A stretch of 64,000 nt of DNA, from the NCBI RefSeq assembly GCF_029167105.1, contig NZ_JARFML010000004.1, positions 186,001-250,000 on the forward strand, given 5' to 3'. Source of the stretch: Bradyrhizobium yuanmingense. GTDB taxonomy: Bacteria > Pseudomonadota > Alphaproteobacteria > Rhizobiales > Xanthobacteraceae. A program made the translations under genes and the position numbers. The notes beneath the pieces are model-generated. The model saw nothing but the letters and a program-made list of their open reading frames with translations, was not told where the DNA came from and searched no databases. How positions within the stretch are numbered: the stretch's first letter is position 1; every line of letters starts with the position of its first letter. Of the stretch, positions 29,279 to 38,500 are shown in pieces.

Positions 29279-30709
29279 ATGATTGGGCGTACCGCCAGAG
29301 CTGGTCGCGGGGTGACGCGACGTCGATCGGGCGCGGGTCATGTGCTTGCGACATGGACCACGCTGGCGCTCTCTTGCGCCGTTCCCTCCGCGGCATGGGC
29401 CGAAGCCCTGCCGGACGCCTTGGCAAAAGCCTATCAGACCAATCCGCAGCTCAATGCCGAGCGTGCGCGCCAGCGCGCCACCGACGAGAACGTGCCGCAG
29501 GCGCTGGCCGGCTACCGGCCGCAGATCGTGGCGAGCCTCAGCGCCGGCCTGCAATCGGTGCGCAATCTGTTGCCTGACAACACCATCCAGACCGGCAATC
29601 TGAAGCCCTGGATCATCGGCGTCACCGTGAAGCAGAGCCTGTTCAACGGCTTCCGCACCGCCAACGGCGTGCGGGCCGCCGAGCTCCAGGTGCAGTCGGG
29701 CCGCGAAGCGCTCCGCAATGTCGGCCAGGGCGTGCTGCTCGATGCGGTCACCGCCTACACCAACGTTCTCGCCAACCAGTCGCTGGTCGAGGCGCAGCGC
29801 TCCAACGTCGCCTTCCTGCGCGAGACGCTCTCCGTCACCCAGCGCCGGCTCAATGCCGGCGACGTCACGCCGACCGACACCGCGCAGGCCGAGGCCCGCC
29901 TCAATCGTGGCCTTGCCGATCTCAACGCGGCCGAGGTCGCGCTTGCGGTCAGCCAGGCCACTTATGCGCAAGTCATCGGCAATGCGCCCTCGCAGCTCAG
30001 GCCTGCCGAGGCCGTCGACCGCTATCTGCCGAAGAGCCGCGAGGACGCCATGACGATGGCGATCCGCCAGCATCCGGCGGTGATGGCCGCCAGCTTCGAC
30101 GTCGATGTCGCCTCCACCAACATCCGCATCGCCGAAGGCACGCTGCTGCCGAGCGCAACCATCCAGGGCAGCGCCAGCAAAAGCCGCAACAACGACCCGG
30201 CGCTCAGCACCCTCGCCGAGGACCAGGCTTCGATCGTCGCCAATGTCACCGCGCCGATCTACGACGGCGGCCAGGCCGCGGCGCAGACCCGGCAGGCCAA
30301 GGAGATCACGGCGCAGAGCCGCCTCGTGCTCGACCAGGTGCGCAATCAGGCGCGTACGGCGGCGGTCAGCGCCTGGGTTGCCAACGAAGGCGCCAAGATC
30401 ACGGTCTCGGCCTCGGAGTCCGAGGTGAAGGCGGCCACCGTCGCGCTGCAGGGCGTGCAGCGCGAGGCCGCCGGCGGCCAGCGCACGACGGTGGACGTCT
30501 TGAACTCGCAGGCCGACCTGATCCAGGCCAAAGCCCGCTTGATCGGCGCGCAACGCGATCGCGTGATCGCCTCCTACACGCTGCTCAGCGCCATCGGCCA
30601 TCTCGACGTCAAGACGCTGAACCTGAACACGCCGGATTATCTGCCCGAGGTGCACTACCACCAGGTCCGCGACGCCTGGCACGGCCTGCGCACGCCGTCG
30701 GGGCAGTAG
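29279..30709 (+). CDS. TolC-family outer-membrane efflux protein
   Basis: This 476-residue protein has a signal peptide (residues ~18-40, ending AWAEA) and two OEP repeats. Family motifs are YQTNPQLNAERARQRATDE near the N-terminus, VKQSLFNGFRT, ALRNVGQGVLLDAVTAYTNV, TPTDTAQAEARL, VTAPIYDGGQAAAQTRQAKE and AAGGQRTTVDVLNSQADL. This arrangement is typical of TolC-like channels of type I secretion or RND pumps. No secretion ATPase or adaptor gene is adjacent. The start is the ATG at 29279, chosen so that the signal peptide is near the N-terminus. Confidence 0.92.
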   Translation: MIGRTARAGRGVTRRRSGAGHVLATWTTLALSCAVPSAAWAEALPDALAKAYQTNPQLNAERARQRATDENVPQALAGYRPQIVASLSAGLQSVRNLLPDNTIQTGNLKPWIIGVTVKQSLFNGFRTANGVRAAELQVQSGREALRNVGQGVLLDAVTAYTNVLANQSLVEAQRSNVAFLRETLSVTQRRLNAGDVTPTDTAQAEARLNRGLADLNAAEVALAVSQATYAQVIGNAPSQLRPAEAVDRYLPKSREDAMTMAIRQHPAVMAASFDVDVASTNIRIAEGTLLPSATIQGSASKSRNNDPALSTLAEDQASIVANVTAPIYDGGQAAAQTRQAKEITAQSRLVLDQVRNQARTAAVSAWVANEGAKITVSASESEVKAATVALQGVQREAAGGQRTTVDVLNSQADLIQAKARLIGAQRDRVIASYTLLSAIGHLDVKTLNLNTPDYLPEVHYHQVRDAWHGLRTPSGQ

Positions 30710-30728
30710 CCTCAAATCTCTCTGGTGG

Positions 30729-31292
30729 ATGCCGATGAAAAGCCGCCGCATCCATCTGATGGGAGCCTCGGGCTGCGGCGTGACCACGATCGGCCGCGCG
30801 CTCGCGGGCCAGCTTGCGCTGCCGCATCACGACAGCGACGACTATTTCTGGCTGCCCACCGTGCCGCCCTATCGGACGACCCGCCCGGCCGCCGACCGCC
30901 TGCGCCTGATGCACGAGATGTTCTTGCCGCGTCTCGACTGGGTGCTGAGCGGGTCCGTCACCGGCTGGGGCGAAGAGCTCGTTTCGTACTTCGACCTGGT
31001 CGTCTTCGTGACCGCGCCGCGCGAGATCCGGATGAGACGATTGCGCGCCCGCGAGGGCGCTCATTTCGGCGCTGATGCCATCGCGCCAGGCGGCTGGCGC
31101 CATGACGAGACCGAAGACTTCGTCGAATGGGCCTCCCATTACGAAGCCGGCGATCGCGAAGGCCGCAGTCTCGCCAAGCATGAGGCTTGGCTCGCTGGCT
31201 TGCCCTGCCCGGTCGTGCGCGTGGACGGCTCACGTCCGCTTGCGGACCTTGTCGAGCAGCTATGCAGCGAAGCGGAGCGGTTGCCCGGCTGA
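30729..31292 (+). CDS. P-loop NTPase (adenylate-kinase-like) lacking the Walker A lysine
   Basis: This 187-residue protein resembles small nucleoside or shikimate kinases: the N-terminal MGASGCGVTTIGRALAGQLA, a HHDSDDYFW acceptor-site stretch, VLSGSVTGWG, and the LVVFVTAPREIRMRRLRARE lid region. In the Walker A loop the usual GxxGxGK[ST] reads GASGCGVTT, so Val replaces the Lys. Related proteins in this family often carry Thr here (GSGTTT), so the change may be ancestral rather than inactivating. The substrate is unknown. It follows the TolC-type gene by 19 bp. Confidence 0.75.
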   Translation: MPMKSRRIHLMGASGCGVTTIGRALAGQLALPHHDSDDYFWLPTVPPYRTTRPAADRLRLMHEMFLPRLDWVLSGSVTGWGEELVSYFDLVVFVTAPREIRMRRLRAREGAHFGADAIAPGGWRHDETEDFVEWASHYEAGDREGRSLAKHEAWLAGLPCPVVRVDGSRPLADLVEQLCSEAERLPG

Positions 31293-31346
31293 TGTGATAT
31301 TCTCCTACCCGCTCGCCAATAAGAAAAACAAACCGGGAGAGAAACC

Positions 31347-32309
31347 ATGCTCAGCCGACGCAGCGTCCTGCTTGCCTCCCTTGCGGCCGGAGTAGCCATG
31401 ACCAGCAAAGCCCATGCCCGCGCGGCGCAGCCTGCGACGCCGATCAATTTCGATATGCCGGCGCATGCCTGCGACTGCCACACCCACATTCATGGCGATG
31501 TCGAAAAGTTTCCGTTCTTCACGGGTCGCGTCTATACGCCGGAGCCGGCTTCGCCGGAAGAAATGGCGGCGCTGCACAAGGCGCTGCATATCGAGCGCGT
31601 GGTGATCGTGACGCCGAGCGTCTACGGCACCGACAATTCCTCCACGCTGTTCGGCATGAAGGCGCGCGGCGCGACCGCGCGCGGCGTCGCCGTGATCGAC
31701 GACAAGACGCCGGAGAGCGCGCTCGATACGATGCACCAGGACGGCTTCCGCGGCATCCGCCTCAATCTGGCGACCGGCGGCGTCAACGACCCCAATGTCG
31801 GCCGGCCGCGCTTCACCGCCGCCGTCGAGCGCATGAAGGCGCGCGGCTGGCACGTGCAGCTCTACACCACGCTTGCCATGATCTCTGCGATCAAGGACCT
31901 CGTCGAGACGGCCCCGGTGCCGGTCGTGTTCGACCATTTCGGCGGCCTCGAGGCTTCGCTCGGCCTGGAGCAGCCGGGTTTCTCCGACCTCGTCGCGCTG
32001 GTGAAATCCGGCAAGGCCTATGTGAAGATCTCCGGCGCCTATCGCTCGTCGAAGCTGGCGCCCGACTATCAGGACATGGTGCCCTATGCCCGCGCGCTGA
32101 TCGCGGCCAATGCGGACCGCATCGTCTGGGGCACCGACTGGCCGCATCCGGATTCGAGCCGCGTCGAGGGCCGCAAGCCCACCGACATCGCGCCGCTCTA
32201 CCAGATCGACGACGGCCGCCTGCTCAACCAGCTGCCGGTGTGGGCGCCGGATGCCGAGATGCGCAAGAGGATCCTGGTCGACAATCCGGCGCGGCTCTAC
32301 GGGTTCTGA
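31347..32309 (+). CDS. Exported amidohydrolase-2 family protein
   Basis: This 320-residue protein has a Tat-like signal (LSRRSVLLASLAAGVA, ending AHA) and an amidohydrolase-2 TIM barrel. Metal ligands are visible as CDCHTHIHG (residues ~43-51), VFDHFGG around 193 and the late GTDWPHPD around 264 with the metal-binding Asp. Relatives include lactonases and decarboxylases acting on 2-pyrone-4,6-dicarboxylate-like compounds (DPHPHP-type); the present one is not assigned. GGGAGAGAAACC precedes the ATG. Export is unusual for the family and should be checked. Confidence 0.85.
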   Translation: MLSRRSVLLASLAAGVAMTSKAHARAAQPATPINFDMPAHACDCHTHIHGDVEKFPFFTGRVYTPEPASPEEMAALHKALHIERVVIVTPSVYGTDNSSTLFGMKARGATARGVAVIDDKTPESALDTMHQDGFRGIRLNLATGGVNDPNVGRPRFTAAVERMKARGWHVQLYTTLAMISAIKDLVETAPVPVVFDHFGGLEASLGLEQPGFSDLVALVKSGKAYVKISGAYRSSKLAPDYQDMVPYARALIAANADRIVWGTDWPHPDSSRVEGRKPTDIAPLYQIDDGRLLNQLPVWAPDAEMRKRILVDNPARLYGF

Positions 32310-32509
32310 GGCGCGCCAAGACCGGCAAGATGGAACGACGGTCACATCGATTATCGGCCGCGCAATGGAACCGTAGGCACGGCAGCGCGACGGACATCGG
32401 ACTCACACGAAATTGTTTGTAGCGGCATTCGCTTTTCACCCGTCCGGATGAGGCGGCGACGCACGCGCACCGATACGCACGCACAGATTTCATCTGTTCG
32501 TACGGTCGC

Positions 32510-33139
32510 ATGCCCTCGTCATTTTATCTTGCCGCTCTTGCCTCCGGCATAGGAATTGGTTTCACCGTCGCAGTTCCAATCGGCCCCATGGGCATGCTGT
32601 GCATTCAGCGTACGCTCACGTCAGGCATGGCCATGGGCCTGGCAACGGGCTTTGGTGCGGCAACCGTGCACCTCGCATATGGAACGGTTGCCGTACTGGG
32701 TCTTGGCTCGCTGGCACAGCCGTGGGTCGAAGCGAACGCGACCTACTTCGGGATCGTCTCGGCCGTCACGCTGCTGTGGTTCGCGATTCGGACCCATCGT
32801 TCGTCCATCGTCCTCCAGACGACGAATGAGACCGACAATACCCGCCTCGCGCATGCTTATCTCAGCGCCATCGCCCTCGGAGCGGCCAATCCGCTCACGC
32901 TCATCCTGTTCCTGGCGGCGCTGCACGCATTTGCGACGCCGTCTGCCGCCTCCCCCCTCGTCATTGGCGTGTTCGTCGGCTCGGCGCTCTGGTGGACGGC
33001 GCTGAGCACGATGGTCGCAACGGCGCGGTCGCGGCTGTCCCCCCGTATGCTGTCGCTGAGCAGCCGCCTTGCCAGCTTGATGCTGCTTGGGCTCGCCACC
33101 ATGATGCTGATGCGGATCGCGCAGCGGTTGCTGGGCTAG
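32510..33139 (+). CDS. LysE/RhtB-family exporter
   Basis: This 209-residue inner-membrane protein has six hydrophobic segments. The conserved first-loop motif is VAVPIGPMGMLCIQRTL, which corresponds to the family's GPxxxxxxxxxxxxG pattern. The AIALGAANPLTLILFLAAL segment in the second half matches the family NP motif. LysE-type proteins export amino acids or related compounds; which one is not clear. It ends 6 bp before the convergent stop of the RND pump gene. Confidence 0.88.
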   Translation: MPSSFYLAALASGIGIGFTVAVPIGPMGMLCIQRTLTSGMAMGLATGFGAATVHLAYGTVAVLGLGSLAQPWVEANATYFGIVSAVTLLWFAIRTHRSSIVLQTTNETDNTRLAHAYLSAIALGAANPLTLILFLAALHAFATPSAASPLVIGVFVGSALWWTALSTMVATARSRLSPRMLSLSSRLASLMLLGLATMMLMRIAQRLLG

Positions 33140-33145
33140 CCAGGT

Positions 33146-36100
33146 TCAGCGCGCCCGGCGGGAGAAGAAGGAGATCAGCACCGGCAAGGTCACCAGGATC
33201 ACGACCGGCGCCAGCATCATGCCGGTGACGACGACGACCGCGAGCGGCTTCTGCACCTGCGAGCCGATGCCTTCCGACAGCGCCGCCGGCAGGAGGCCGA
33301 CGCCTGCGACGACGCAGGTCATCAGCACCGGCCGGAGCTGCAGCTCGCCGGTGCGCACCACCGCGCTCATGCGGTCCATGCCCTCTTCGATCAGCTGGTT
33401 GAACTGCGACAGGATGATGATGCCGTCCATCACCGCGATGCCGAACAGCGCGATGAAGCCGATCGCCGCGGAGACGCTGAACGCGGTGCCCGAGATCAAG
33501 AGGCCGAGCACGCCGCCGAAGATCGCCATCGGAATCACGCTCATCGCGAGCAACGTGTCGGTCATCGAGCCGAAATTGAACCAAAGCAGTACGCCGATCA
33601 GCACCAGCGAGATCGGCACCACGATCGAGAGCCGCCGGATCGCGTCCTGAAGATTGCCGAACTCGCCGACCCATTCCATGTGCGAGCCCGGCGGCAGCTG
33701 CACCTGCGCGGCGATCTTCTGCTGCGCCTCGCTGATCGCGCTGCCGAGATCGCGTTCGCGCACCGAGAACTTGATCGGCAGATAACGCTCCTGCTGCTCG
33801 CGATAGATGTAAGCCGCGCCGGAGACGAGGCTGATGGTCGCGACCTCGCTCAACGGAATCTGCGTGACGGTGCCGTTCGGCCCGGGCGCGCCGATCCGCA
33901 AATTCTGGATCGCCTCGGCGCTGCGGCGGTATTCCGGCGCGAGGCGGACGATGATCGGGAAGTGGCGGTCGCTTCCGGGCTCATAGAGGTCGCCGGCAGT
34001 GTCGCCGCCGATCGCGACCTTGATGGTGGCGTTGATGTCGCCCGGCGCAAGGCCGTAGCGCGCCGCCTTGGCACGGTCGATGTCGATCTGAACGGTCGGC
34101 TGGCCCAGCGAGGTGAACACCGCAAGGTCGGTGACGCCCTGTACGGTGGCGAGCACCGACTTGATCTTGTTGGCGGTGTCGGTCAGCGCCTGAAGGTCGC
34201 TGCCGAACAGCTTGATCGAGTTCTCGCCCTTCACGCCGGACACGGCTTCGGAGACGTTGTCCTGGAGATATTGCGAGAAGTTGAATTCGACGCCGGGGAA
34301 GCGATCGTCGAGCTGCTTGAGCAATTGCGCGGTCAGCTCTTCCTTGTCGCGGGTGCCGGGCCACTGGCTCACGGGCTTGAGCGGCGCGAAGAACTCGGCG
34401 TTGAAGAAGCCGGCGGCGTCGGTGCCGTCGTCCGGACGGCCGTGTTGCGACACGACGGATTCCACCTCGGGACGGGCGCGGATCACCTTGCGCATCTCGT
34501 TGACGTAGCCGTTGCCTTCCTGCAGCGAGATGGTCGGCGGCAGCGTGGCACGGATCCAGAGATTGCCCTCCTCCAGCTTCGGCAGGAATTCGAGGCCGAG
34601 CAGCCGGGCGAGCGCGACCGTCACCAACACCAGGCCGACCGCGGCGCCGAGGACGATGTTGCGGTTGGCGACCGCCCAATTCAGCACAGGCATGTAGAGC
34701 CGGTGCAGGATCAGCATCAACTTCGTCTCTGTCTCCTCGACATGAGCGGGCAGGATGATGGCGGACAGCGCGGGAGTCACGGTGAAGGTGGCAAGCAGGC
34801 CGCCGGCCAGCGCATAGGCATAGGTGCGTGCCATCGGCCCGAAGATGTTGCCCTCGACGCCTGACAGCGTGAACAGCGGCAGGAACGCCGCGATGATGAT
34901 CGCCGCGGCGAAGAAGATCGATCGCGAGACGTCGGCCGCCGCGCTGAGGATGGCATGGCTCTTCATGCCGAACAGCGTCTCGGGCGACATATGCTCGGAT
35001 TCCGACATCGGCGTCGTTTGCGTGAGGCGGCGGAAGATCGCCTCCACCATGATCACGGTGGCGTCGACAATGAGGCCGAAATCGATCGCGCCGACCGACA
35101 GAAGGTTGGCCGATTCCCCGCGCAGCACCAGGATGATGACGGCGAAGAACAGCGCGAACGGAATGGTGGCGCCGACGATCAGCGCGCTGCGGAGATCGCC
35201 GAGGAAGATCCACTGCAACAGCACGATCAGCAGAATGCCCACCACCATGTTGTGCAGCACGGTGTGGGTGGTAAGCTCGATCAGGTCGCCGCGGTCGTAG
35301 ATGCGCTCGATGCGCACGCCAGGCGGCAGGACGCCGGAATTGTTGATCTGCTGGACCAGCTCGTGGACGCTCTTGATGGTCGGCGAGCTCTGCTCGCCGC
35401 GCCGCATCAGGACGATGCCCTGAACGATGTCGTCGGAATCGTCGAGGCCGGCAATGCCGAGACGTGGCTTCTGACCGACGGTGACGGTGGCGACGTCCTT
35501 CACCAGCACCGGATTGCCACCGGTCTGCGCCACCATGGTGTTGGCGAGATCGTCGATCGAGCGGATCAGGCCGACGCCGCGCACGACGGCGGATTGCTGG
35601 CCGATATTGACGGTGTTGCCGCCGACATTGACGTTGGAATTGCCGACCGCCTGGAGCAGTTGCGGCAGCGTCAGGCCGTTGGCGACCAGCTTGTTGAAGT
35701 CGACCTGGATCTCGTAGGTCTTGCTCCTGCCGCCCCAGCCGGTGACGTCGATTACGCCGGGCACCGCGCGGAAGCGGCGCTGCAGCATCCAGTCCTGGAT
35801 GGTCTTGAGGTCGAGCACGCTGTAGTTCGGCGGACCGACGAGGCGATAGCGGAAGATCTCGCCGATCGGGCTGAGCGGGGAGATCTGCGGCTGCACGTTG
35901 CCCGGCAACGGCGCGAGCTGCGCCAGGCGATTCAGCACCTGCTGCAGCGCCTCGTCATAGGTGTAGGCGAAGGAGAACTGGATTTTGACGTCGGACAGAC
36001 CGTAGAGCGAGATGGTGCGGATGGTCTTGATGTTCTTCAAGCCGGCAACCTGGGTCTCGATCGGGATCGTGATGTAGCGCTCGATCTCCTCCGCCGACAG

Positions 36101-36262
36101 GCCCGGGCTCTGCGTCACGATGTCGACCATCGGCGGGGTCGGGTCGGGATAGGCCTCGATGTTCAGCCGGTTGAACGCGATCAAGCCGCCGATCAGCACT
36201 GCGACGAACATGCCGACCATCAGGAAACGCCGGTTGACGGCAAGGGCGACGAGACGATCCAT
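33146..36262 (-). CDS. Heavy-metal RND efflux pump (CzcA/CusA family)
   Basis: This 1038-residue protein is an RND transporter of the heavy-metal-efflux type. It begins with FMVGMFVAVLIGGLIAFNRL (first helix) and PDPTPPMVDIVTQSPGLSAE, a CzcA signature. The HME signature DFGLIVDATVIMVEA lies in helix 4 at about residues 393-407. Two periplasmic porter halves and a final group of helices (ALFGIAVMDGIIIL) follow. It pumps metal cations (Cu, Ag, Co, Zn, Cd or Ni; not decidable here) by proton antiport. The adaptor gene lies 29 bp upstream; no outer-membrane partner is adjacent. Confidence 0.95.
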   Translation of the reverse strand: MDRLVALAVNRRFLMVGMFVAVLIGGLIAFNRLNIEAYPDPTPPMVDIVTQSPGLSAEEIERYITIPIETQVAGLKNIKTIRTISLYGLSDVKIQFSFAYTYDEALQQVLNRLAQLAPLPGNVQPQISPLSPIGEIFRYRLVGPPNYSVLDLKTIQDWMLQRRFRAVPGVIDVTGWGGRSKTYEIQVDFNKLVANGLTLPQLLQAVGNSNVNVGGNTVNIGQQSAVVRGVGLIRSIDDLANTMVAQTGGNPVLVKDVATVTVGQKPRLGIAGLDDSDDIVQGIVLMRRGEQSSPTIKSVHELVQQINNSGVLPPGVRIERIYDRGDLIELTTHTVLHNMVVGILLIVLLQWIFLGDLRSALIVGATIPFALFFAVIILVLRGESANLLSVGAIDFGLIVDATVIMVEAIFRRLTQTTPMSESEHMSPETLFGMKSHAILSAAADVSRSIFFAAAIIIAAFLPLFTLSGVEGNIFGPMARTYAYALAGGLLATFTVTPALSAIILPAHVEETETKLMLILHRLYMPVLNWAVANRNIVLGAAVGLVLVTVALARLLGLEFLPKLEEGNLWIRATLPPTISLQEGNGYVNEMRKVIRARPEVESVVSQHGRPDDGTDAAGFFNAEFFAPLKPVSQWPGTRDKEELTAQLLKQLDDRFPGVEFNFSQYLQDNVSEAVSGVKGENSIKLFGSDLQALTDTANKIKSVLATVQGVTDLAVFTSLGQPTVQIDIDRAKAARYGLAPGDINATIKVAIGGDTAGDLYEPGSDRHFPIIVRLAPEYRRSAEAIQNLRIGAPGPNGTVTQIPLSEVATISLVSGAAYIYREQQERYLPIKFSVRERDLGSAISEAQQKIAAQVQLPPGSHMEWVGEFGNLQDAIRRLSIVVPISLVLIGVLLWFNFGSMTDTLLAMSVIPMAIFGGVLGLLISGTAFSVSAAIGFIALFGIAVMDGIIILSQFNQLIEEGMDRMSAVVRTGELQLRPVLMTCVVAGVGLLPAALSEGIGSQVQKPLAVVVVTGMMLAPVVILVTLPVLISFFSRRAR

Positions 36263-36291
36263 TCAGGTCTTCAATTTTCCTGGGTCGTCGA

Positions 36292-37542
36292 TCAGCTGCC
36301 GGACGCCGCGCGGTCGATGAACAGACTGCCTTTGGTGACGATCTGCTCGCCGGGTTTCAGATTGCTGGTGACCTCGACGAGGTTGCCGTTGATGAGACCG
36401 ATCTTGATCTGGCGCAGCTCGACCGACTTGTCCTCGCGCGCGACCCAGAGGCGGACCTTGTCGGCCTCGTAGATCAGTGCCTGCTTCGGCACCGCCGGTG
36501 CGGCGCGGTCGCCGGCCGAATAGATCGTGACGTTCGCGAACATTTCCGGCTTGAGCAGCCCGTCCTTGTTGTCGATCGTGGCGCGGACCTGCAGGCGGCG
36601 GGTGGCGGGGTCGATCGCGGCGGCAACGTAGTTGATCTTGGCGCTGAACGGACGGCCCGGCAGCGCCATCACGTTGACGGTGATGTCCTGCCCGATGCAC
36701 ACCGCGGCCGCATCGCTCTCGCGCACGAAGGCGGTGAGCCAGATCGTGGAGAGGTCGCCGACCACGAAGACCGGATCGCTGGCGCCGGAATTGACGTATT
36801 GGCCCGGGCCGATCTTGCGTTGCACGACCGTGCCGGAGATCGGCGAGTAGATCGTGATCTCCCGATCGATGACGCCTTTTTCCTGGAACGTCTTGACCGC
36901 CTCGTCGGTGAAGCCGAGGATGCGCAGCTTGTTACGCGCGGCTTCCAGCGCGGCCACCGAGGAGCGCATGTCGTTGCGCGCCTGCACCTGAGCCGCTTCC
37001 GCCTGCTGGTAATCCTTGAGCGGAATGGCATGGCCCTCGTAGAGGTCCTTGGCGCGCTTGAACTGGATGTCGGAAAGCTCGAGCGCCGACTTCGCCTTGT
37101 TCTGCGAGGTCATCGCCGCGATGAACTCGTTCTGGGCCTGCACGGTGTCGGCGGCCTCGATCGTAAACAGCGGTTGCCCTTGCTTCAGCGTCTCGCCCGG
37201 CTTGGCCAGCAGCTTGGTGACCCGGCCCGCATAGGGCGAGAACACCGGCGTCGAGCGGTCCTCGTCGACCGCGACCTTGCCCTCGGTGACATACTCGGCC
37301 CGGAAGCTCTTGGCCTTGACCGGCTCGATCGTCAGCGTCGCCCATTCGGACGGCGTCGGCGTGAAGGTCTGCGCATTTCTGCGCGATTGGCTGGAGATCT
37401 CGGAGTGCTTCTTTGCCTTCGGGCCCGAAGAGAACAAGCCGTACGCTCCGACACCGGCGCCGGCGAGAGCTAGTAAAACTACGGATGCGATCACCCGTTG
37501 TTTTGCAATCACGTGCAATCGCTTGGTAATCTCAACTGCCAT
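36292..37542 (-). CDS. RND efflux periplasmic adaptor (membrane fusion protein)
   Basis: This 416-residue protein links the RND pump to an outer-membrane channel. It has one N-terminal membrane anchor (RVIASVVLLALAGAGVGAYG), a lipoyl/barrel-sandwich region (VFSPYAGRVTKLLAKPGETL), an alpha-hairpin (NEFIAAMTSQNKAKSALELS to AAEAAQVQARNDMRSS), the second lipoyl half (IYSPISGTVVQRKIGPGQYV), and beta-barrel and MP domains to the end. An ATG at 37587 would add 15 residues before the anchor; 37542 is preferred because the shorter form starts close to the helix. It is co-transcribed with the pump gene. Confidence 0.9.
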   Translation of the reverse strand: MAVEITKRLHVIAKQRVIASVVLLALAGAGVGAYGLFSSGPKAKKHSEISSQSRRNAQTFTPTPSEWATLTIEPVKAKSFRAEYVTEGKVAVDEDRSTPVFSPYAGRVTKLLAKPGETLKQGQPLFTIEAADTVQAQNEFIAAMTSQNKAKSALELSDIQFKRAKDLYEGHAIPLKDYQQAEAAQVQARNDMRSSVAALEAARNKLRILGFTDEAVKTFQEKGVIDREITIYSPISGTVVQRKIGPGQYVNSGASDPVFVVGDLSTIWLTAFVRESDAAAVCIGQDITVNVMALPGRPFSAKINYVAAAIDPATRRLQVRATIDNKDGLLKPEMFANVTIYSAGDRAAPAVPKQALIYEADKVRLWVAREDKSVELRQIKIGLINGNLVEVTSNLKPGEQIVTKGSLFIDRAASGS

Positions 37543-37992
37543 GGGGCCCGTCGTGTCTGCGACGATCTCGGCAAATGATTGCCTCATCGTTCGCGCTAAT
37601 AGTGCCGAATTGGGATTTCAAACAACCTAAAAAACGCGTCGGCCCTTTCCGTTTGCGTTGAAAATCCGCGACATGTCAGCTTCACGTCAGCTTCGGGCCG
37701 GCCATTGTGCCGGATGACTGCCGAGCAGCATCGCCGGACGGCCCCAACGCGCCGGCGTCTTCGAAAGACGTGCGGAATGCTGCACCGCCTTCAACGTGCC
37801 GAGGCCAGATTGCATGCATTCTATGAACGCAGCATGTACGGCCTCTCCCGTAACATCCGGGGTATTCAATCCGCCCTCGAACCGGCCGAGATTCCACAGC
37901 CAGAATGTCGGCGGGGCTCTGCATGGCTGCTTCTCTCCTCGCTCATTTGCTGTACTTTTCGCGACCGTGTCATGATCGCAGAAAGGATTGCA
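37543..37992. other. 450-bp intergenic region
   Basis: This stretch lies between the divergent RND adaptor gene and the small membrane-protein gene at 37993. It must hold the efflux promoter. Frames upstream of 37993 are open but show no conserved coding pattern. No metal-regulator box or RNA gene was recognised. Confidence 0.5.
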
Positions 37993-38280
37993 ATGGCCGC
38001 CATCGATCCCCTCATCGCAGGTGCCGTGTTCATCGCGACGGCGGCCACCGACGCCGTCTATGTCATGTTCACTTCGGCCGTGATCGCGCGCAAGCGCATC
38101 CCGGCGGCGAACTGGAGCGCGGTCTGGTACCTGCTCTCCTCTTACGCCGTGATCAGCTACACCGAGAACGTCTTCTACGTTGCCTTTGCCGCAATCGGCT
38201 CCTGGGCCGGCGCCTATGCCTCGTTGACCTTCCTGCACCGCCCGCCTGGCGGCCCGCCGGTGGGAGCGGCGCCGGAGTGA
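37993..38280 (+). CDS. Small hydrophobic membrane protein
   Basis: This 95-residue protein has three hydrophobic segments (AGAVFIATAATDAVYVMFTSAVI, WYLLSSYAVISYTENVFYV, AAIGSWAGAYASLTF) and a Pro/Gly-rich tail. The ATG at 37993 is chosen because an AAAGGA lies 6-7 nt upstream; an ATG at 37972 is also possible. No motif of known function is visible. I do not recognise a family beyond the general form of small inner-membrane proteins. Confidence 0.6.
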   Translation: MAAIDPLIAGAVFIATAATDAVYVMFTSAVIARKRIPAANWSAVWYLLSSYAVISYTENVFYVAFAAIGSWAGAYASLTFLHRPPGGPPVGAAPE

Positions 38281-38290
38281 AGTCTCTCGG

Positions 38291-38440
38291 CGTCATTGCG
38301 AGGAGCTCGCGACAAAATTGCGCAGCAATTTTGCGCTGATGCGACGAAGCAATCCAGGGGATGCATTTCTGGATTGCTTCGCGGAGCCTGTCATCGGGCC
38401 GCGCTTTGCGCGGACCCGGTGGCTCGCATTGACGACGTGG
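38291..38440. repeat. Composite palindromic repeat ahead of the SDR gene
   Basis: The block begins with GTCATTGCGAGGAGC, passes through the hairpin ATTGCGCAGCAATTTTGCGC and a GCAATCCAG/CTGGATTGC inverted pair, and ends with a reverse-oriented copy of the element seen at 39419-39485 (core TCATCGGGCCGCGC and GGACCCGGTGGCTCGCA). It lies in the 220-bp gap before the SDR gene. Confidence 0.75.
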
Positions 38441-38500
38441 AGGCTTCTGGGCGCCTCGCGAAACAGCTACACTCGCGGCACCAACAAAAAGGAGCCAACA

